Source: Streptomyces venezuelae | Lineage (GTDB): Bacteria; Actinomycetota; Actinomycetes; Streptomycetales; Streptomycetaceae | Assembly: GCF_008642355.1 (NCBI RefSeq) | Contig: NZ_CP029193.1 | Location: forward strand, 3,310,001-3,374,000 | Direction of reading: 5' to 3' | DNA length: 64,000 nt | Shown: positions 7,276 through 17,853 of the stretch, one piece after another | Position numbering within the stretch: position 1 is the stretch's first letter | Layout of the letters: each line of letters begins with the position of its first letter | Translations under genes and position numbers: made by a program | The notes under the pieces: model-generated | Told to the model about the DNA's origin: nothing | What the model saw: the letters and a program-made list of their open reading frames with translations, nothing else | The model's database searches: none

Positions 7276-8451
7276 TCATGCCACCCGGGTGCCCTTTCGC
7301 CACACCTCGCTGACCAGCGGGACTCCCGGGCGGTACGCCAGGTGCACGTGGCTCGGGGCGTTCAGGAGGGCGAGGTCCGCCCGGGCGCCCACGGTGACGC
7401 GGCCCACGTCGGTCCTGCGCAGCGCCGCCGCGCCGCCCGCCGTCGCCGACCAGAGCGCCTCGTCCGGGGTCATGCCCATGTCCCGTACGGCCAGGGCGAT
7501 GCAGAACGGCACGGAGGACGTGAAGGACGAGCCCGGGTTGCAGTCCGTGGAGAGGGCGACCGTCGCGCCCGCGTCCAGGAGGCGGCGGGCGTCGGGCCAC
7601 TCGGCTCGGGTCGAGAATTCCGCGCCGGGGAGGAGCGTCGCCACCGTGTTGCCCTGGGCGAGTGCGTCGACGTCGGCGTCCGTCAGGTGCGTGCAGTGGT
7701 CCGCCGACGCCGCGTCCAGTTCCACGGCGAGTTGGACTCCCGGGCCGTACGACAGCTGGTTCGCGTGGATGCGCGGGTGCAGGCCCTTCGCCTTGCCCGC
7801 CGTCAGGATCGCGCGGGCCTGGTCGCCGTCGAACGCGCCCTTCTCGCAGAAGACGTCGATCCAGCGGGCGTGGGGGGCGCAGGCGTCCAGCATCTCGCCG
7901 GTCACCAGGTCCACGTACGCCGCCGGGTCCTCCGCGTAGTCCGGGGACACGATGTGCGCGCCGAGGAACGTGACCTCGTCGGTGTGGCGGGCGGCGATGC
8001 GGAGGGCGCGGGACTCGTCCTCCGTGTTCAGGCCGTAGCCCGACTTCGTCTCGAACGTGGTCGTGCCCTGGCGGAGGGCCTCTTCGAGGTAGTGGGTGAG
8101 GTTCGCTTCGAGTGTCGCGTCCGTGGCGGCGCGCGTCGCCGCGACCGTCGTACGGATGCCTCCCGCCTCGTATGCGCGGCCCGACATGCGGGCGTTGAAC
8201 TCCTGGGTGCGGTCGCCCGCGAAGACGAGGTGGGAGTGGGAGTCGACGAAGCCGGGGATAGCGGCGCGGCCCGCGGCGTCGTACGTCTCGTCTGCCGACG
8301 GGGCCTTGGCCGCCGGGCCCACCCAGGCGACGGTTTCGCCCTCGATGACGACGGCCGCGTCCGTCATGAGGCCCAGGGGGGTGCCGTCGCCCTGCGCCGG
8401 GTCGTTCGTGACGAGGCTTGCGATGTCGGTGATCAGGGTGGTGCGGGGCAT
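7276..8451 (-). CDS. hutI: imidazolonepropionase
   Basis: HutI hydrolyses 4-imidazolone-5-propanoate to N-formimidoyl-L-glutamate in histidine degradation. The 391-residue protein has the metal-binding HSHLVFAG (His72 and His74), the family segment [20 protein letters not shown], and a C-terminal [20 protein letters not shown] typical of the composite domain of amidohydrolases. Length matches the family. It is the last gene of the leftward hut operon. It converges with the SDR gene, with only 18 bases between the stops. Confidence 0.96.
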   Translation of the reverse strand: MPRTTLITDIASLVTNDPAQGDGTPLGLMTDAAVVIEGETVAWVGPAAKAPSADETYDAAGRAAIPGFVDSHSHLVFAGDRTQEFNARMSGRAYEAGGIRTTVAATRAATDATLEANLTHYLEEALRQGTTTFETKSGYGLNTEDESRALRIAARHTDEVTFLGAHIVSPDYAEDPAAYVDLVTGEMLDACAPHARWIDVFCEKGAFDGDQARAILTAGKAKGLHPRIHANQLSYGPGVQLAVELDAASADHCTHLTDADVDALAQGNTVATLLPGAEFSTRAEWPDARRLLDAGATVALSTDCNPGSSFTSSVPFCIALAVRDMGMTPDEALWSATAGGAAALRRTDVGRVTVGARADLALLNAPSHVHLAYRPGVPLVSEVWRKGTRVA

Positions 8452-8536
8452 GGGGCTTCTCCCGGGGTGGGTGAGGGGGGTGGGGCTGGGCTTCGAGCGG
8501 GATTGCTTCCCCTGATCCGCGGGCTCGGGGAAGAGG

Positions 8537-9907
8537 TCAGTCTCTGAGCGCCGCCACCGCCTCCCTCAGCGCCCCTGGTACGTCCTCGACCAGCGCGTGT
8601 TCCCCGTCTCGTACGACATGCGCGCCCCCCACCACCGTATGCCGCACATCCGCCGACGTCGCCGCGAACACCGCCGTCTCCGCCGCCAGGCGTGGGAGGG
8701 GGCCCGTCGTGCGGACCGAGTCCAGGGTGATGGTCGTGAGGTCCGCGAGCGCGCCTCGCTCCAGCGTGCCCGCGTCCGGCCAGCCCAGGGCCGCGTGGCC
8801 GTCGGCCGTCGCCGCGTGGAGCAGGGCCGCCGCCGTCCAGTGGCCGCGCGTGTGGGAGCGGAGGCGTTCGTTCAGCTCCATGGCGCGGGCCTCCTCCAGG
8901 ATGTCGATCACCGCGTGGCTGTCGCTGCCCAGGGAGAGGGGGCTGCCCGCCTGCTGGAGGCGGAGCGCCGGGCCGATGCCGTCCGCGAGGTCGCGTTCCG
9001 TCGTGGGGCACATGCAGGTGCCGGTCGACGAGCCGCCGAGAAGGGCGATGTCCTCTTCCGTGAGGTGGGTGTTGTGGATGCCCGTCGTGCGTGCGCCCAG
9101 GACTCCGTGGTCCGACAGGAGCTGTGTCGGTGTGCAGCCGTGTGTCGCCATGCACGCCTCGTTCTCCGCCGTCTGCTCGGAGAGGTGGACGTGGAGCGGG
9201 GCCGGGCGGGCGGACGACCACTGCGCCACCGTGCCCAGCTGCCGCGCCGGTACCGCCCGTACGGAGTGGATCGCCGCGCCGATCCTGGCGTGCGGGCGGT
9301 CCTTGAGGAGCGACGCCCGCTCCGCCCACTTCTCCGTCGTACCGTCGGAGAAGCGCAGCTGGTGGCGGTCAGGGGCCTTGCCGCGGTCCGCGTCGAGGAG
9401 GCCTGACGCGACGTACGCCGTGTCCAGGAGCGTGATGCGGATGCCCGCGTCCGCCGCCGCCTGGATCAGTGCCTCGCCCATCGCGTTCGGGTCGGCGTAG
9501 GGGGTGCCGCCGGGGGCGTGGTGGAGGTAGTGGAACTCGCCGACCGTCGTGATGCCGGCCAGCGCCATCTCCGCGTACACCGCCCGCGCCAACGCGTGGT
9601 ACGTGTCCGGAGTGAGGCGGTCCGCCACCGCGTACATGACCTCGCGCCACGTCCAGAACGTGCCGGAGCCGACCTGGACCGTGCCGCGCAGCGCGCGGTG
9701 GAACGCGTGCGAGTGGGCGTTCGCGAGGCCGGGGAGCGTCAGGCCGCGCAGGACCGTCGCGCCGGGCGGGGGCGCGTCGACGCCCCGGCGGACGGCCGTG
9801 ATCCGGTCGCCCGCCACGTCGACCGCGACGCCCGGCTCGACGTGCGTGCCGAGCCAGGCCTGCTCCAGCCAGTAAGTCTCCGTCGAGCTCTCCGTCGTCA
9901 CCTGCAC
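8537..9907 (-). CDS. hutF: formimidoylglutamate deiminase
   Basis: HutF converts N-formimidoyl-glutamate to N-formyl-glutamate and ammonia. The protein has 456 residues and belongs to the amidohydrolase superfamily. The metal site [11 protein letters not shown] is at residues 63-73, and [13 protein letters not shown] and [10 protein letters not shown] follow in the expected order. A GTG start at 9907 overlaps the upstream M20 gene by 10 bases, indicating translational coupling. Its presence shows the two-step deiminase route rather than direct HutG formiminoglutamase. Confidence 0.95.
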   Translation of the reverse strand: MQVTTESSTETYWLEQAWLGTHVEPGVAVDVAGDRITAVRRGVDAPPPGATVLRGLTLPGLANAHSHAFHRALRGTVQVGSGTFWTWREVMYAVADRLTPDTYHALARAVYAEMALAGITTVGEFHYLHHAPGGTPYADPNAMGEALIQAAADAGIRITLLDTAYVASGLLDADRGKAPDRHQLRFSDGTTEKWAERASLLKDRPHARIGAAIHSVRAVPARQLGTVAQWSSARPAPLHVHLSEQTAENEACMATHGCTPTQLLSDHGVLGARTTGIHNTHLTEEDIALLGGSSTGTCMCPTTERDLADGIGPALRLQQAGSPLSLGSDSHAVIDILEEARAMELNERLRSHTRGHWTAAALLHAATADGHAALGWPDAGTLERGALADLTTITLDSVRTTGPLPRLAAETAVFAATSADVRHTVVGGAHVVRDGEHALVEDVPGALREAVAALRD

Positions 9908-11121
9908 GCCAGCCCTTCCAGTACGTCGGCCAGTGCGGTCACCCCGGCCAGGCAGTCGTCCTCGGCGGCGAACTCGGCCGGGGAGTGCGAGACACCCGTG
10001 GGGTTCCGTACGAACAGCATGGCGGTGGGGATCGAGCCGGACAGAATACCCGCGTCGTGTCCCGCGCCCGTGCCGAGGACGGGGAGGGGCCGCTCGGTGC
10101 GGGGGGCGAGGATCTTGCCCAGCTCGTCCCGGAGCGCGTCCTCGAACTCGACCACCGGAGTGAACGACTCGCGGACGACGTCGAGGTCGATGCCGTTCCG
10201 CTCCGCGTATTCGCGTGCCGCCTTCTCGATGCCGGTCACGACCGTGTCCAGCGTCGACTGGTCGGCGGCGCGCGAGTCCAGCCAGCCGCGTACGAGCGAC
10301 GGGATCGCGTTGACGCCGTTCGGTTCGACCGAGATCTTGCCGAAGGTGGCCACCGCGCCCGCGAGTTCCGCCTCGCGGCGTGCCGCAAGGACCGTCTCCG
10401 CGTACGACAGCATCGGGTCCCTGCGGTCCACGAGGCGCGTCGTGCCCGCGTGGTTCGCCTCGCCCCGGAAGTCGAAGCGCCAGCGGCCGTGCGGCCAGAT
10501 CGCGGACGCGATGCCCACCGGGTGACCGGTGAGGTCCAGGGCGCGGCCCTGTTCCACGTGCAGTTCCACGAACGCGCCGATACGGGCCAGGCGTTCGGGG
10601 TCCGGGCCGATGCCGTACGGGTCGTAGCCCGCCGCCTCCATCGCCCGCGGCAGCGTCACGCCGTCGCCGTCCGTCAGCCTGTGCGCGGCCTCGACCGTCA
10701 GCTGTCCGGCGGTGAGGCGTGAGCCCACGCAGGCCAGGCCGAAGCGGGCGCCCTCCTCGTCGCCGAAGTTGACGATCGCGAGGGGGCGGGTCAACTGGGC
10801 CTCGCGCGCCCGGAGTTCGTCCAGGGCCGCGAACGACGACACCACACCCAGCGGGCCGTCGAACGCGCCGCCGTCCGGCACCGAATCGAGGTGGGAGCCG
10901 GTGACGACCGCGTCACCGGCCGCGGGGTCGCCGAGCCACGCCCACTGGTTGCCGTTGCGGTCCAGCTCGTACGTCAGTCCGCGGGTGTCCGCCTGCGCCT
11001 TGAACCAGGCGCGGCAGTCCGCGTCGGCGCGTGTCCAGGCGTAGCGGCGGTAGCCGCGGCTGTCCGGGTCGCGGCCGATGGGCAGCAGCTCCGCCCACAT
11101 GCTGTGGAACGTGGAGGTCAC
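9898..11121 (-). CDS. M20-family amidohydrolase (allantoate amidohydrolase-like) in hut operon
   Basis: This 407-residue zinc amidohydrolase is related to allantoate amidohydrolase and L-N-carbamoylase. Metal-ligand motifs are [16 protein letters not shown] (His77, Asp88), GDEEGARFG (Glu122/Glu123) and FVELHVEQG. It has a GTG start with a 4-base overlap with hutU and a 10-base overlap with hutF, so it is embedded in the operon. Its place, where an N-formylglutamate deformylase (HutG) is expected, suggests that it hydrolyses N-formylglutamate; that is inference from context. Allantoate or N-carbamoyl amino acids are the alternatives. Confidence 0.9.
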   Translation of the reverse strand: MTSTFHSMWAELLPIGRDPDSRGYRRYAWTRADADCRAWFKAQADTRGLTYELDRNGNQWAWLGDPAAGDAVVTGSHLDSVPDGGAFDGPLGVVSSFAALDELRAREAQLTRPLAIVNFGDEEGARFGLACVGSRLTAGQLTVEAAHRLTDGDGVTLPRAMEAAGYDPYGIGPDPERLARIGAFVELHVEQGRALDLTGHPVGIASAIWPHGRWRFDFRGEANHAGTTRLVDRRDPMLSYAETVLAARREAELAGAVATFGKISVEPNGVNAIPSLVRGWLDSRAADQSTLDTVVTGIEKAAREYAERNGIDLDVVRESFTPVVEFEDALRDELGKILAPRTERPLPVLGTGAGHDAGILSGSIPTAMLFVRNPTGVSHSPAEFAAEDDCLAGVTALADVLEGLACR

Positions 11122-12782
11122 GCGTCGCCACCCTCGCGCATGGGAACCCGTACACCCTTCTCGTCCGCCACCGACTCCGCGATGTCGTACCCCGCGTCCA
11201 CGTGCCGGATCACGCCCATCCCCGGGTCGTTCGTGAGGACGCGGCGGATCTTCTCACCCGCGAGCTTCGTGCCGTCGGCGACCGAGACCTGGCCCGCGTG
11301 GATGGAGCGGCCCATGCCGACGCCGCCGCCGTGGTGGATGGAGACCCAGGACGCGCCGGAGGCGACGTTGACCATGGCGTTCAGGAGCGGCCAGTCGGCG
11401 ATCGCGTCGGAGCCGTCGAGCATGGCCTCCGTCTCGCGGTACGGGGAGGCGACGGAGCCGCAGTCCAGGTGGTCGCGGCCGATCGCGAGGGGCGCGGCGA
11501 GCGTGCCGTCGCCGACCATGTCGTTGAACATGTCGCCCGCCTTGTCGCGCTCGCCCTGGCCGAGCCAGCAGATGCGGGCGGGGAGGCCCTGGAAGTGGAC
11601 GCGCTCGCCCGCCATCTTGATCCAGCGGTGGAGGGATTCGTTCTCGGGGAAGAGGTCGAGGATCGCCTTGTCCGTCTTGTGGATGTCGGACGCCTCGCCG
11701 GAGAGGGCCGCCCAGCGGAACGGTCCCTTGCCCTCGCAGAAGAGGGGGCGGATGTAGGCGGGGACGAAGCCGGGGAACGCGAACGCGCGCTCGAAGCCCG
11801 CGAGTTGCGCCTCGCCGCGGATCGAGTTGCCGTAGTCGAAGACCTCGGCGCCCGCGTCCATGAAGCCGACCATCGCCTCGACGTGCTTCGCCATCGACTC
11901 GCGGGCGCGGGTGGTGAAGCCCGCCGGGTCCTTCGCCGCGTACGCCTGCATGTCGTCGAAATCGACGCCCGTCGGCAGGTACGACAGCGGATCGTGGGCG
12001 GAGGTCTGGTCCGTCACGATGTCGATGGGGGCGGATTCGGCGAGCATGCGCGGGAGCAGGTCGGCCGCGTTGCCGAGGAGGCCGATGGAGAGCGGCTTGC
12101 GCTGGTCGCGGGCTTCCGTCGCGAGCTGGAGCGCGTGCTCCAGGGAGTCCGCCTTCACGTCCAGGTACTTGTGCTCGATGCGGCGCTCGATGGCGCGCGG
12201 GTCGCAGTCGATACAGATCGCGACGCCGTCGTTCATGGTGACGGCGAGGGGCTGGGCACCGCCCATGCCGCCGAGGCCCGCGGTGAGGGTGATCGTTCCG
12301 GCGAGCGTGCCGTTGAACCTCTTGGCGGCGACCGCGGCGAACGTCTCGTACGTGCCTTGGAGGATGCCCTGCGTGCCGATGTAGATCCAGGAACCCGCGG
12401 TCATCTGGCCGTACATGGTGAGGCCGAGCTGCTCCAGGCGGCGGAACTCCTCCCAGTTCGCCCAGTCGCCGACCAGGTTGGAGTTGGCGATGAGGACGCG
12501 CGGCGCCCACTCGTGGGTCTGCATGACGCCGACGGGGCGGCCGGACTGGACGAGCATCGTCTCGTCCTGCTTGAGGGTCTTGAGGGTGCGCACCATGGCG
12601 TCGAAGGAGCGCCAGTCGCGGGCCGCCTTGCCGGTGCCGCCGTAGACGACGAGCTTGTCGGGGTGCTCGGCGACCTCGGGGTCGAGGTTGTTCTGCAGCA
12701 TGCGGAGGGCGGCTTCCTGCTGCCATCCCAGGGCGCTCAGTTCCGTACCGCGCGGTGCCCGTACGGGGCGGGGTCCTGACAT
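11118..12782 (-). CDS. hutU: urocanate hydratase
   Basis: HutU converts urocanate to imidazolonepropionate using tightly bound NAD+. The 554-residue protein shows the expected segments: [18 protein letters not shown], a [20 protein letters not shown] dinucleotide-binding region near residue 175, and the C-terminal [25 protein letters not shown] block, here [21 protein letters not shown]. It is the first gene of the leftward hut operon. The histidase gene hutH is not in this window. Direct repeats just upstream (12802-12839) are candidate regulatory sites. Confidence 0.97.
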   Translation of the reverse strand: MSGPRPVRAPRGTELSALGWQQEAALRMLQNNLDPEVAEHPDKLVVYGGTGKAARDWRSFDAMVRTLKTLKQDETMLVQSGRPVGVMQTHEWAPRVLIANSNLVGDWANWEEFRRLEQLGLTMYGQMTAGSWIYIGTQGILQGTYETFAAVAAKRFNGTLAGTITLTAGLGGMGGAQPLAVTMNDGVAICIDCDPRAIERRIEHKYLDVKADSLEHALQLATEARDQRKPLSIGLLGNAADLLPRMLAESAPIDIVTDQTSAHDPLSYLPTGVDFDDMQAYAAKDPAGFTTRARESMAKHVEAMVGFMDAGAEVFDYGNSIRGEAQLAGFERAFAFPGFVPAYIRPLFCEGKGPFRWAALSGEASDIHKTDKAILDLFPENESLHRWIKMAGERVHFQGLPARICWLGQGERDKAGDMFNDMVGDGTLAAPLAIGRDHLDCGSVASPYRETEAMLDGSDAIADWPLLNAMVNVASGASWVSIHHGGGVGMGRSIHAGQVSVADGTKLAGEKIRRVLTNDPGMGVIRHVDAGYDIAESVADEKGVRVPMREGGDA

Positions 12783-12801
12783 GGCGATGCCTCCTCGACG
12801 G

Positions 12802-12839
12802 TGTGACCTTGGTGCCCATGACTCAGTGCTGTGACCTTG
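12802..12839. promoter_or_regulatory. tandem TGTGACCTTG direct repeats upstream of hutU
   Basis: The decamer TGTGACCTTG occurs at 12802-12811 and again at 12830-12839, 28 bases apart. They lie 20 and 48 bases upstream of the hutU start, in the 154-base divergent region shared with the decarboxylase-like gene at 12937. Such paired sites suit an operator for a hut regulator. Binding is inferred. Confidence 0.45.
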
Positions 12840-12936
12840 TTATTCACATCCTGGGGGCCTGAATAGGGCTAGTCAATAGCGAACGAATGCGCGAGTACGC
12901 CAGCGGGGTCCCCTCACGGGTGATTGGCTGGATCAC

Positions 12937-14343
12937 ATGGGCCACGACGAGGACGACGACCAGACCACGGTTCTCCGCACGGACGCGGCACCCGGGGCCA
13001 CCCCGGGCGGCGAGGCCGCCGCCCGCCGTGACCGCGCGGTCCGCGCCGCCGTCGAGCAGGGCGTCGTCGGCCCCGCCGCTCCCGTCGCGGGACTTCTCGA
13101 CGTCACCGGCATCCGCGCGAGCGCCGCCGCCCTGCACGCCGCCTTCGAGGCCGTCGTCCCGCCCGGCACGCCCGTCCTGCACGCCTTCGCGGTGAAGGCG
13201 ACCCCGCTCGTCCCGGTCCTGCGACTGCTGCGCGCGGCAGGAATCGGCGCCGAGGTGGCGAGCCCCGGCGAGCTGGCCCTCGCGCGGGCCGCCGGCATGC
13301 CGCCCAGCGCGACCGTCCTCGACTCGCCCGCCAAGACCCCCGCCGAACTCCGCGAGGCCCTCGCGCTCGGCATCGCCGTGAACGCCGACAACCCGCAGGA
13401 ACTGGACCGCATCGACGCCATGACCCGGTCGGCGCCGACCGGCTCCCCCGTCGGCATCCGCGTCAACCCGCAGATCGGCGGCGGCGCGATCGGCGCCCTC
13501 TCGACGGCGACGGCCACGTCCAAGTTCGGGGTGCCGCTGCGCGACGAGGACGCCAGGGAGTGGGTGGTCAGGGCCTTCCTCGACCGGCCGTGGCTGACCC
13601 GCCTGCACGCGCACTCCGGGTCGCAGGGCATGCCCCTGGAGATGATGGTGCGGGGCGTGGCGGCCACGTACGAACTGGCCGAGGAGATCAACGAACGCGC
13701 CGGGCGGCGGCAGGTCGACACCGTCGACATCGGCGGCGGCCTGCCGGTCAACTTCGGCTCGGACGACGAGACACCGACCCACGCGCAGTACGCGCGCCGC
13801 CTCAAGTCGCGGGTACCGGGGCTGCTCGACGGGCGGTACGGCATCGTCACCGAGTTCGGCCGCTCCCTGCTCGCCAAGCACGGCACGGTGCTCGCCCGCG
13901 TCGAGTACGCGAAACGGGCGGGCGGGCGGCCCATCGCCGTGACGCACGCGGGCGTGCAGGTGGCGACGAGGACCGTGTACGCGCCCGCGTCGTGGCCGCT
14001 GCGGATCGCCGCGTTCGACGCGAAGGGGCTGCCCAAGAGCGGCCCCGCCGTCGGCCAGGACATCGCGGGACCTGCCTGCTTCGCGGGCGACCTGCTCGCC
14101 GAGAACCGTCCGATGCCACTGCTCGAACCGGGTGACTACGTCACCGCGCTGGACACCGGCGCCTACTATTTCGCCCAGCACTATTCGTACAACAGCCTTG
14201 CCGGGCCGGGCGTTTACGGCTTCTCCGCGCCCACGGCCGCGGACGGCGTGCGCTTCGCCGTGGTGCGCGAACCGCAGACGCCGGACGAGATCGTGGCGGA
14301 GGCGGGCGGCGGAGCGGAACGGGACGCGCTGCGGAATCTCTGA
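12937..14343 (+). CDS. diaminopimelate decarboxylase-like PLP enzyme (fold type III)
   Basis: The 468-residue protein is related to LysA. The PLP lysine lies in HAFAVKATP (Lys87). HSGSQGM, DIGGGLPVNFG and the C-terminal DTGAYYFAQHYSYN are also present. The EPGR motif that binds substrate or phosphate in typical LysA proteins reads EFGR here, and there is an N-terminal extension of about 50 residues. It may therefore decarboxylate another amino acid. It is divergent from hutU. A link to histidine use is possible but unproven. Confidence 0.85.
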   Translation: MGHDEDDDQTTVLRTDAAPGATPGGEAAARRDRAVRAAVEQGVVGPAAPVAGLLDVTGIRASAAALHAAFEAVVPPGTPVLHAFAVKATPLVPVLRLLRAAGIGAEVASPGELALARAAGMPPSATVLDSPAKTPAELREALALGIAVNADNPQELDRIDAMTRSAPTGSPVGIRVNPQIGGGAIGALSTATATSKFGVPLRDEDAREWVVRAFLDRPWLTRLHAHSGSQGMPLEMMVRGVAATYELAEEINERAGRRQVDTVDIGGGLPVNFGSDDETPTHAQYARRLKSRVPGLLDGRYGIVTEFGRSLLAKHGTVLARVEYAKRAGGRPIAVTHAGVQVATRTVYAPASWPLRIAAFDAKGLPKSGPAVGQDIAGPACFAGDLLAENRPMPLLEPGDYVTALDTGAYYFAQHYSYNSLAGPGVYGFSAPTAADGVRFAVVREPQTPDEIVAEAGGGAERDALRNL

Positions 14344-14463
14344 GCTCCAGCCGCGCGCTGCGACGCCTCGGTCGGATGCTCTGACCTTCCTCAACTCCCG
14401 CATAGTGACCTGCGTCACGGGCAATACCCCTTCGACCCGCACTCGGTCTCGGGGGAGGCACCT

Positions 14464-15834
14464 GTGACGACATCCGGCACGTCCACCACCGCATCACCAT
14501 CACCGTCCGCCGAAGAGGGCCCACTGCGCCGCGCCATCGGCCCCAAGCTGCTGATCCTCTTCGTGATCGGCGACATCCTCGGCACCGGCATCTACGCCAC
14601 GACCGGCAAAGTCGCCGGGAAGGTCGGCGGCGCGCTCTGGCTGCCGTTCGCCATCGGGTTCGTCGTGGCGATCCTGACCGCCGCGTCGTACGTCGAACTC
14701 GTCGGCAAATACCCGAAGGCGGCCGGCGCCGCGCTCTACACGCAGAAGGCGTTCAAGGTCCCGTTCCTCACCTTCATCATCGCCTTCATGGTGATGTGCT
14801 CCGGGCTCTCCTCCGCGAGCGCCGCCGCCCGCGCCTTCAGCGGCGACTACCTCGCCGAACTGACCGGCGACGCCCTGCCGCCGACGCTGATCGCCATCAC
14901 CTTCATCGTGCTGCTCGCGGCGCTCAACATGCGGGGCGTGTCGGAGTCCGTGAAGACCAACGTGGTCCTCACGCTCGTCGAGCTCACCGGTCTCGCGATC
15001 ATCCTCGCCATCGGGGCGTACGCCGTCATGAGCGGGGACGGCGAGGCGTCGCGCCTCACCGAGTTCGAGTCCGACGGCAGCGGATACGCCCTGATGACCG
15101 GTGTCCTCGGTGCCACCGCTCTCGGCTTCTTCGCCTTCGTCGGCTTCGAGGACTCGGTCAACATGGCCGAGGAGACGAAGGACCCGGTGCGCACCTTCCC
15201 GCGCGCGATCTTCATCGGCGTCGCGGTCACCGGCACGATCTACGTCCTCGTCGCGATGGTCTCGTCCCTGCTCGTCGACTCCAGGACCCTTGAGGGGTCG
15301 AGCGGACCGCTGCTGGAGGTCGTGAAGGCGGGCGGCGTCGACTTCCCGCACAAACTCTTCGCCCTCATCGCCCTGTTCGCGGTCACCAACTCGGCGCTGA
15401 TCAACATCATGATGGCCTCGCGGCTCTGCTACGGCATGGCCAACGAACGCATCCTGCCGCGCGCGATGGGCCGCGTCCTCTCCGGGCGCCGCACCCCGGT
15501 CGTCGGCATCGTCTTCGTCTCGCTCCTCGCCATCGGCCTCGTCTCCACGGGCGAGATCGAGGGCCTCGGCGACACGACGGCGTTCCTCCTCCTGTGCGTG
15601 TTCGCGGTGGTCAACGTGGCGGTCCTGGTCCTGCGCCGCGATCCCGTCGGGCACAAGCACTTCCGTACGCCGACCGTCCTGCCGGTCCTCGGCGCCGTCA
15701 CGGCCCTGGTCCTCGCAAGCCCCCTCGCGGACCGCCCCGCGGAGGTCTACATCCGCGCCGGCGTCCTCGTCGCGATCGGCGTCGCCCTGTGGGGCGTGAA
15801 CAAAGTGGTACTCCGCGCCCGTGGCGAGGACTGA
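14464..15834 (+). CDS. APC-family amino acid permease
   Basis: This 456-residue membrane protein starts with GTG and has about twelve hydrophobic segments. The first reads LLILFVIGDILGTGIYATTGKVAGKVGG, the GxG(I)Y(A) helix that contacts substrate in APC transporters. FAFVGFEDSVNMAEETKDP, the conserved loop after helix 6, is also present. It is expected to import an amino acid or amine by proton symport. It follows the decarboxylase-like gene by 120 bases on the same strand, so uptake and decarboxylation of one substrate is plausible. Confidence 0.92.
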   Translation: MTTSGTSTTASPSPSAEEGPLRRAIGPKLLILFVIGDILGTGIYATTGKVAGKVGGALWLPFAIGFVVAILTAASYVELVGKYPKAAGAALYTQKAFKVPFLTFIIAFMVMCSGLSSASAAARAFSGDYLAELTGDALPPTLIAITFIVLLAALNMRGVSESVKTNVVLTLVELTGLAIILAIGAYAVMSGDGEASRLTEFESDGSGYALMTGVLGATALGFFAFVGFEDSVNMAEETKDPVRTFPRAIFIGVAVTGTIYVLVAMVSSLLVDSRTLEGSSGPLLEVVKAGGVDFPHKLFALIALFAVTNSALINIMMASRLCYGMANERILPRAMGRVLSGRRTPVVGIVFVSLLAIGLVSTGEIEGLGDTTAFLLLCVFAVVNVAVLVLRRDPVGHKHFRTPTVLPVLGAVTALVLASPLADRPAEVYIRAGVLVAIGVALWGVNKVVLRARGED

Positions 15835-16064
15835 CACCGTCCCGGGGGACGCTTCGATCATGTGATCGGCACATTCGGTCAGCAGTGGGCCCGTCCAGGG
15901 CCACGACCGAACGCGTCCCGTCGGGCTCGGACGCATTCCCGCGGAATATGCCCTTTCACCGCGAACCCGGGTTCCCCTGCGTACTTTCCTCTCCACCGGG
16001 TGACGGGAGCCGCCCGGTCGGGTGGTGGGGACCACCCGGTTCCACCTGGGGAAGGGGAGGCCGC

Positions 16065-16484
16065 GTGCCCGGAATCGACGAGTGTCTGTACGAAGCCATG
16101 ACACTGCCCGGTGCCCGTGGAGCCGCCATCGTCGACTGGACCAGCGGCCTCGCGCTCGGTTCGGTCGGCGACTCCCCGAACGGTGACTACGAGGCGACCG
16201 CCGCCGAGACCGCCGAGGTGGCCCGCGCGGCCGCCGAGTACCAGGCGTTCGCACCCGTCGACGACCCGGACGGCGTGAGCGGCCAGGAGGGCACGCCCCG
16301 CGAAGGGCTGCCCGTCGAAGACCTCATGCTCACCACCCGGTCCGGCTTCCACCTGATCCGCTACGTGGAGACGACCTTCGACAGCAGCGTCTTCCTCTAC
16401 CTCTGGCTCGACCGGCACACCGGCAACCTCGCCATGGCGCGGATACGGCTGCGGAGCCTCGCCGAACGGCTGGTGCTGGTGTGA
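16065..16484 (+). CDS. roadblock-fold-like protein
   Basis: This 139-residue protein begins with GTG shortly after a GGGGAGG-type ribosome-binding site. It has a GAAIVDWTSGLALGSVGD opening and an LTTRSGFHLIRYVE...FLYLWLDRHTGNLAMARIRL end that closely parallel the protein at 17854 ([27 protein letters not shown]...[20 protein letters not shown]). The two are paralogues with a roadblock/LC7-like fold, extended here by a variable acidic insert. It is first in a four-gene cassette and overlaps the next gene by four bases. The role is inferred as a small-GTPase-type or signalling scaffold. Confidence 0.8.
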   Translation: MPGIDECLYEAMTLPGARGAAIVDWTSGLALGSVGDSPNGDYEATAAETAEVARAAAEYQAFAPVDDPDGVSGQEGTPREGLPVEDLMLTTRSGFHLIRYVETTFDSSVFLYLWLDRHTGNLAMARIRLRSLAERLVLV

Positions 16485-17302
16485 ACGGCCTGCGGGCCGC
16501 CGCGCCCGCCGAGCCCGCCACCGTCCCGCGGGCCGTCGGCGCCCCCGCCGTCTCGCCCCTCCTGACGCGGCTCGCCGCCGAGCGGGCCACCGGCGCCTTC
16601 CTGCGCGCCCAGGGCACCCTCTACCTCGTGGACGGGCGTGTCGTGCACGCCGAGAGCCCCGCGGCGCCGGGCATAGACGTCCTGCTCACGGCCGGTGGCG
16701 CCCTGGCCGCACAGGGCTGGCAGGAAGTCCTGTCCACGGCGGGCACCCGGCACGAGGTGGGGCGCGAGCTCGTCGCCAGCGGCCGGGTCACCGCGGGCGA
16801 GCTGGAGATGTGCCATCTCGGCGCGCTCTTCGACGCCGCGTTCTTCGTCCTCGGCGCGGCGAGCGGACCCACCCGGTTCCGCTACGGCGTCGCGCACTGG
16901 CTCGGCCGGGTCCGCCCGGTCCCCGCCGCCGCCCTCGAACGCGAGACGCTGCGGCGCCGGGCGCTCCTGGACAGCATCTGGCCGCGGCCCGAGGTCGACA
17001 CCGCGCCCGTCGTGCCCCGCACGCCCGCGCCCGGCCAGACGGTCACCGTGCGCCAGCGTGCGCTGTTGCGCCTCGCGGACGGCATACGGACGCCGACGGC
17101 CATCGCCTGGCTCCTCGGCAGGCCCTCGTTCCACACCCTGATCGAGGTCAGGCGGCTGGCCGCCGCCGGGCTCGTGGAGGTCCCGGGGACACCGGAGCGG
17201 GAGCCGGTGTCCGTGGCCCTCCCCTTCCCCGCCGCGACGGAATGCGCCGATCCCGACATCGCGCTCCTGCGCCGGGTCCGTGACGCCCTGGAGGCGCTGT
17301 GA
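16481..17302 (+). CDS. DUF4388/PATAN-like protein with C-terminal winged-helix-like region
   Basis: The 273-residue protein starts with GTG and overlaps the previous stop (GTGA). Its first half (LLTRLAAERATGAFLRAQGTLYLVDGRVVHAESP) has the GxLxxxxG...LYFxxGxVVxA pattern of DUF4388 (PATAN) domains, which occur in signalling proteins with roadblock and gliding-related GTPase systems. The C-terminal half (RALLRLADGIRTPTAIAWLLGR...EVRRLAAAGLVEV) resembles a winged helix. No membrane segment is seen. In context it likely links the roadblock proteins to an output. Confidence 0.75.
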   Translation: MNGLRAAAPAEPATVPRAVGAPAVSPLLTRLAAERATGAFLRAQGTLYLVDGRVVHAESPAAPGIDVLLTAGGALAAQGWQEVLSTAGTRHEVGRELVASGRVTAGELEMCHLGALFDAAFFVLGAASGPTRFRYGVAHWLGRVRPVPAAALERETLRRRALLDSIWPRPEVDTAPVVPRTPAPGQTVTVRQRALLRLADGIRTPTAIAWLLGRPSFHTLIEVRRLAAAGLVEVPGTPEREPVSVALPFPAATECADPDIALLRRVRDALEAL

Positions 17303-17339
17303 AACTCCCTGCCGCCCCCTGGGCCGGGACCTCGACCAC

Positions 17340-17777
17340 ATGAAGTTCTTCGCGTCCTGGCGGCGCGCAGGGAGGAGAGAGCTGGTGGCTGCCGAAGCCG
17401 ACGTACTCGGCGAACTGAAACGCCTTCGGACCCGGATTCCCCAGCTCCGCGGCGCCCTGACGGCCAGCGTCGACGGGCTGCTGCTCGCGCAGGACGCCTC
17501 CGACGTGGAGGCGGAGGGCGTCTGCGCGCTCACCGCGGCGGCGCTCGGCGTGGCGCTGCGGCTGTCCGACGCCACCCACCAGGGCGGCTTCCGCGAACTG
17601 ATCATCCGCGGCGAACAGGGCTACGTCGCGACGTACGCGGCCGGTTCGTCCGCCGTGCTCACGCTGCTCGCCGAGCCCCGCATCAACGTGGGCCGACTGC
17701 ACCTGGAGGCCCGCCGTTCCAGCGCGCTCATCGGAGAGCTGGTCGACGCCGCCGTCGATCGAGCGGAGGAAACCTGA
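17340..17777 (+). CDS. roadblock/LC7 domain protein
   Basis: This 145-residue protein has a single roadblock/LC7 domain: [47 protein letters not shown] is characteristic of MglB/CvnB-type proteins. [16 protein letters not shown] corresponds to the central strands. The ATG at 17340 is 38 bases after the PATAN-like gene; a GTG at 17383 is an alternative start. In Streptomyces conservons such proteins accompany a histidine kinase, a DUF742 protein and a GTPase. None of those is next to this cassette. Confidence 0.88.
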   Translation: MKFFASWRRAGRRELVAAEADVLGELKRLRTRIPQLRGALTASVDGLLLAQDASDVEAEGVCALTAAALGVALRLSDATHQGGFRELIIRGEQGYVATYAAGSSAVLTLLAEPRINVGRLHLEARRSSALIGELVDAAVDRAEET

Positions 17778-17853
17778 CCCATGCCCCCCCACCACACCCT
17801 CGTCGTCCCCCTCACCGCGGACGCCCGGCAGACGGAAAGGAAGCACCAAGCAC

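Noticed and set aside
11031..12779. A 582-codon open frame antisense to hutU
   Set aside because: It is a GC-bias shadow of hutU. Its product is rich in Arg, Gly, Val and Asp with no domain, and the opposite strand has a clear urocanate hydratase.
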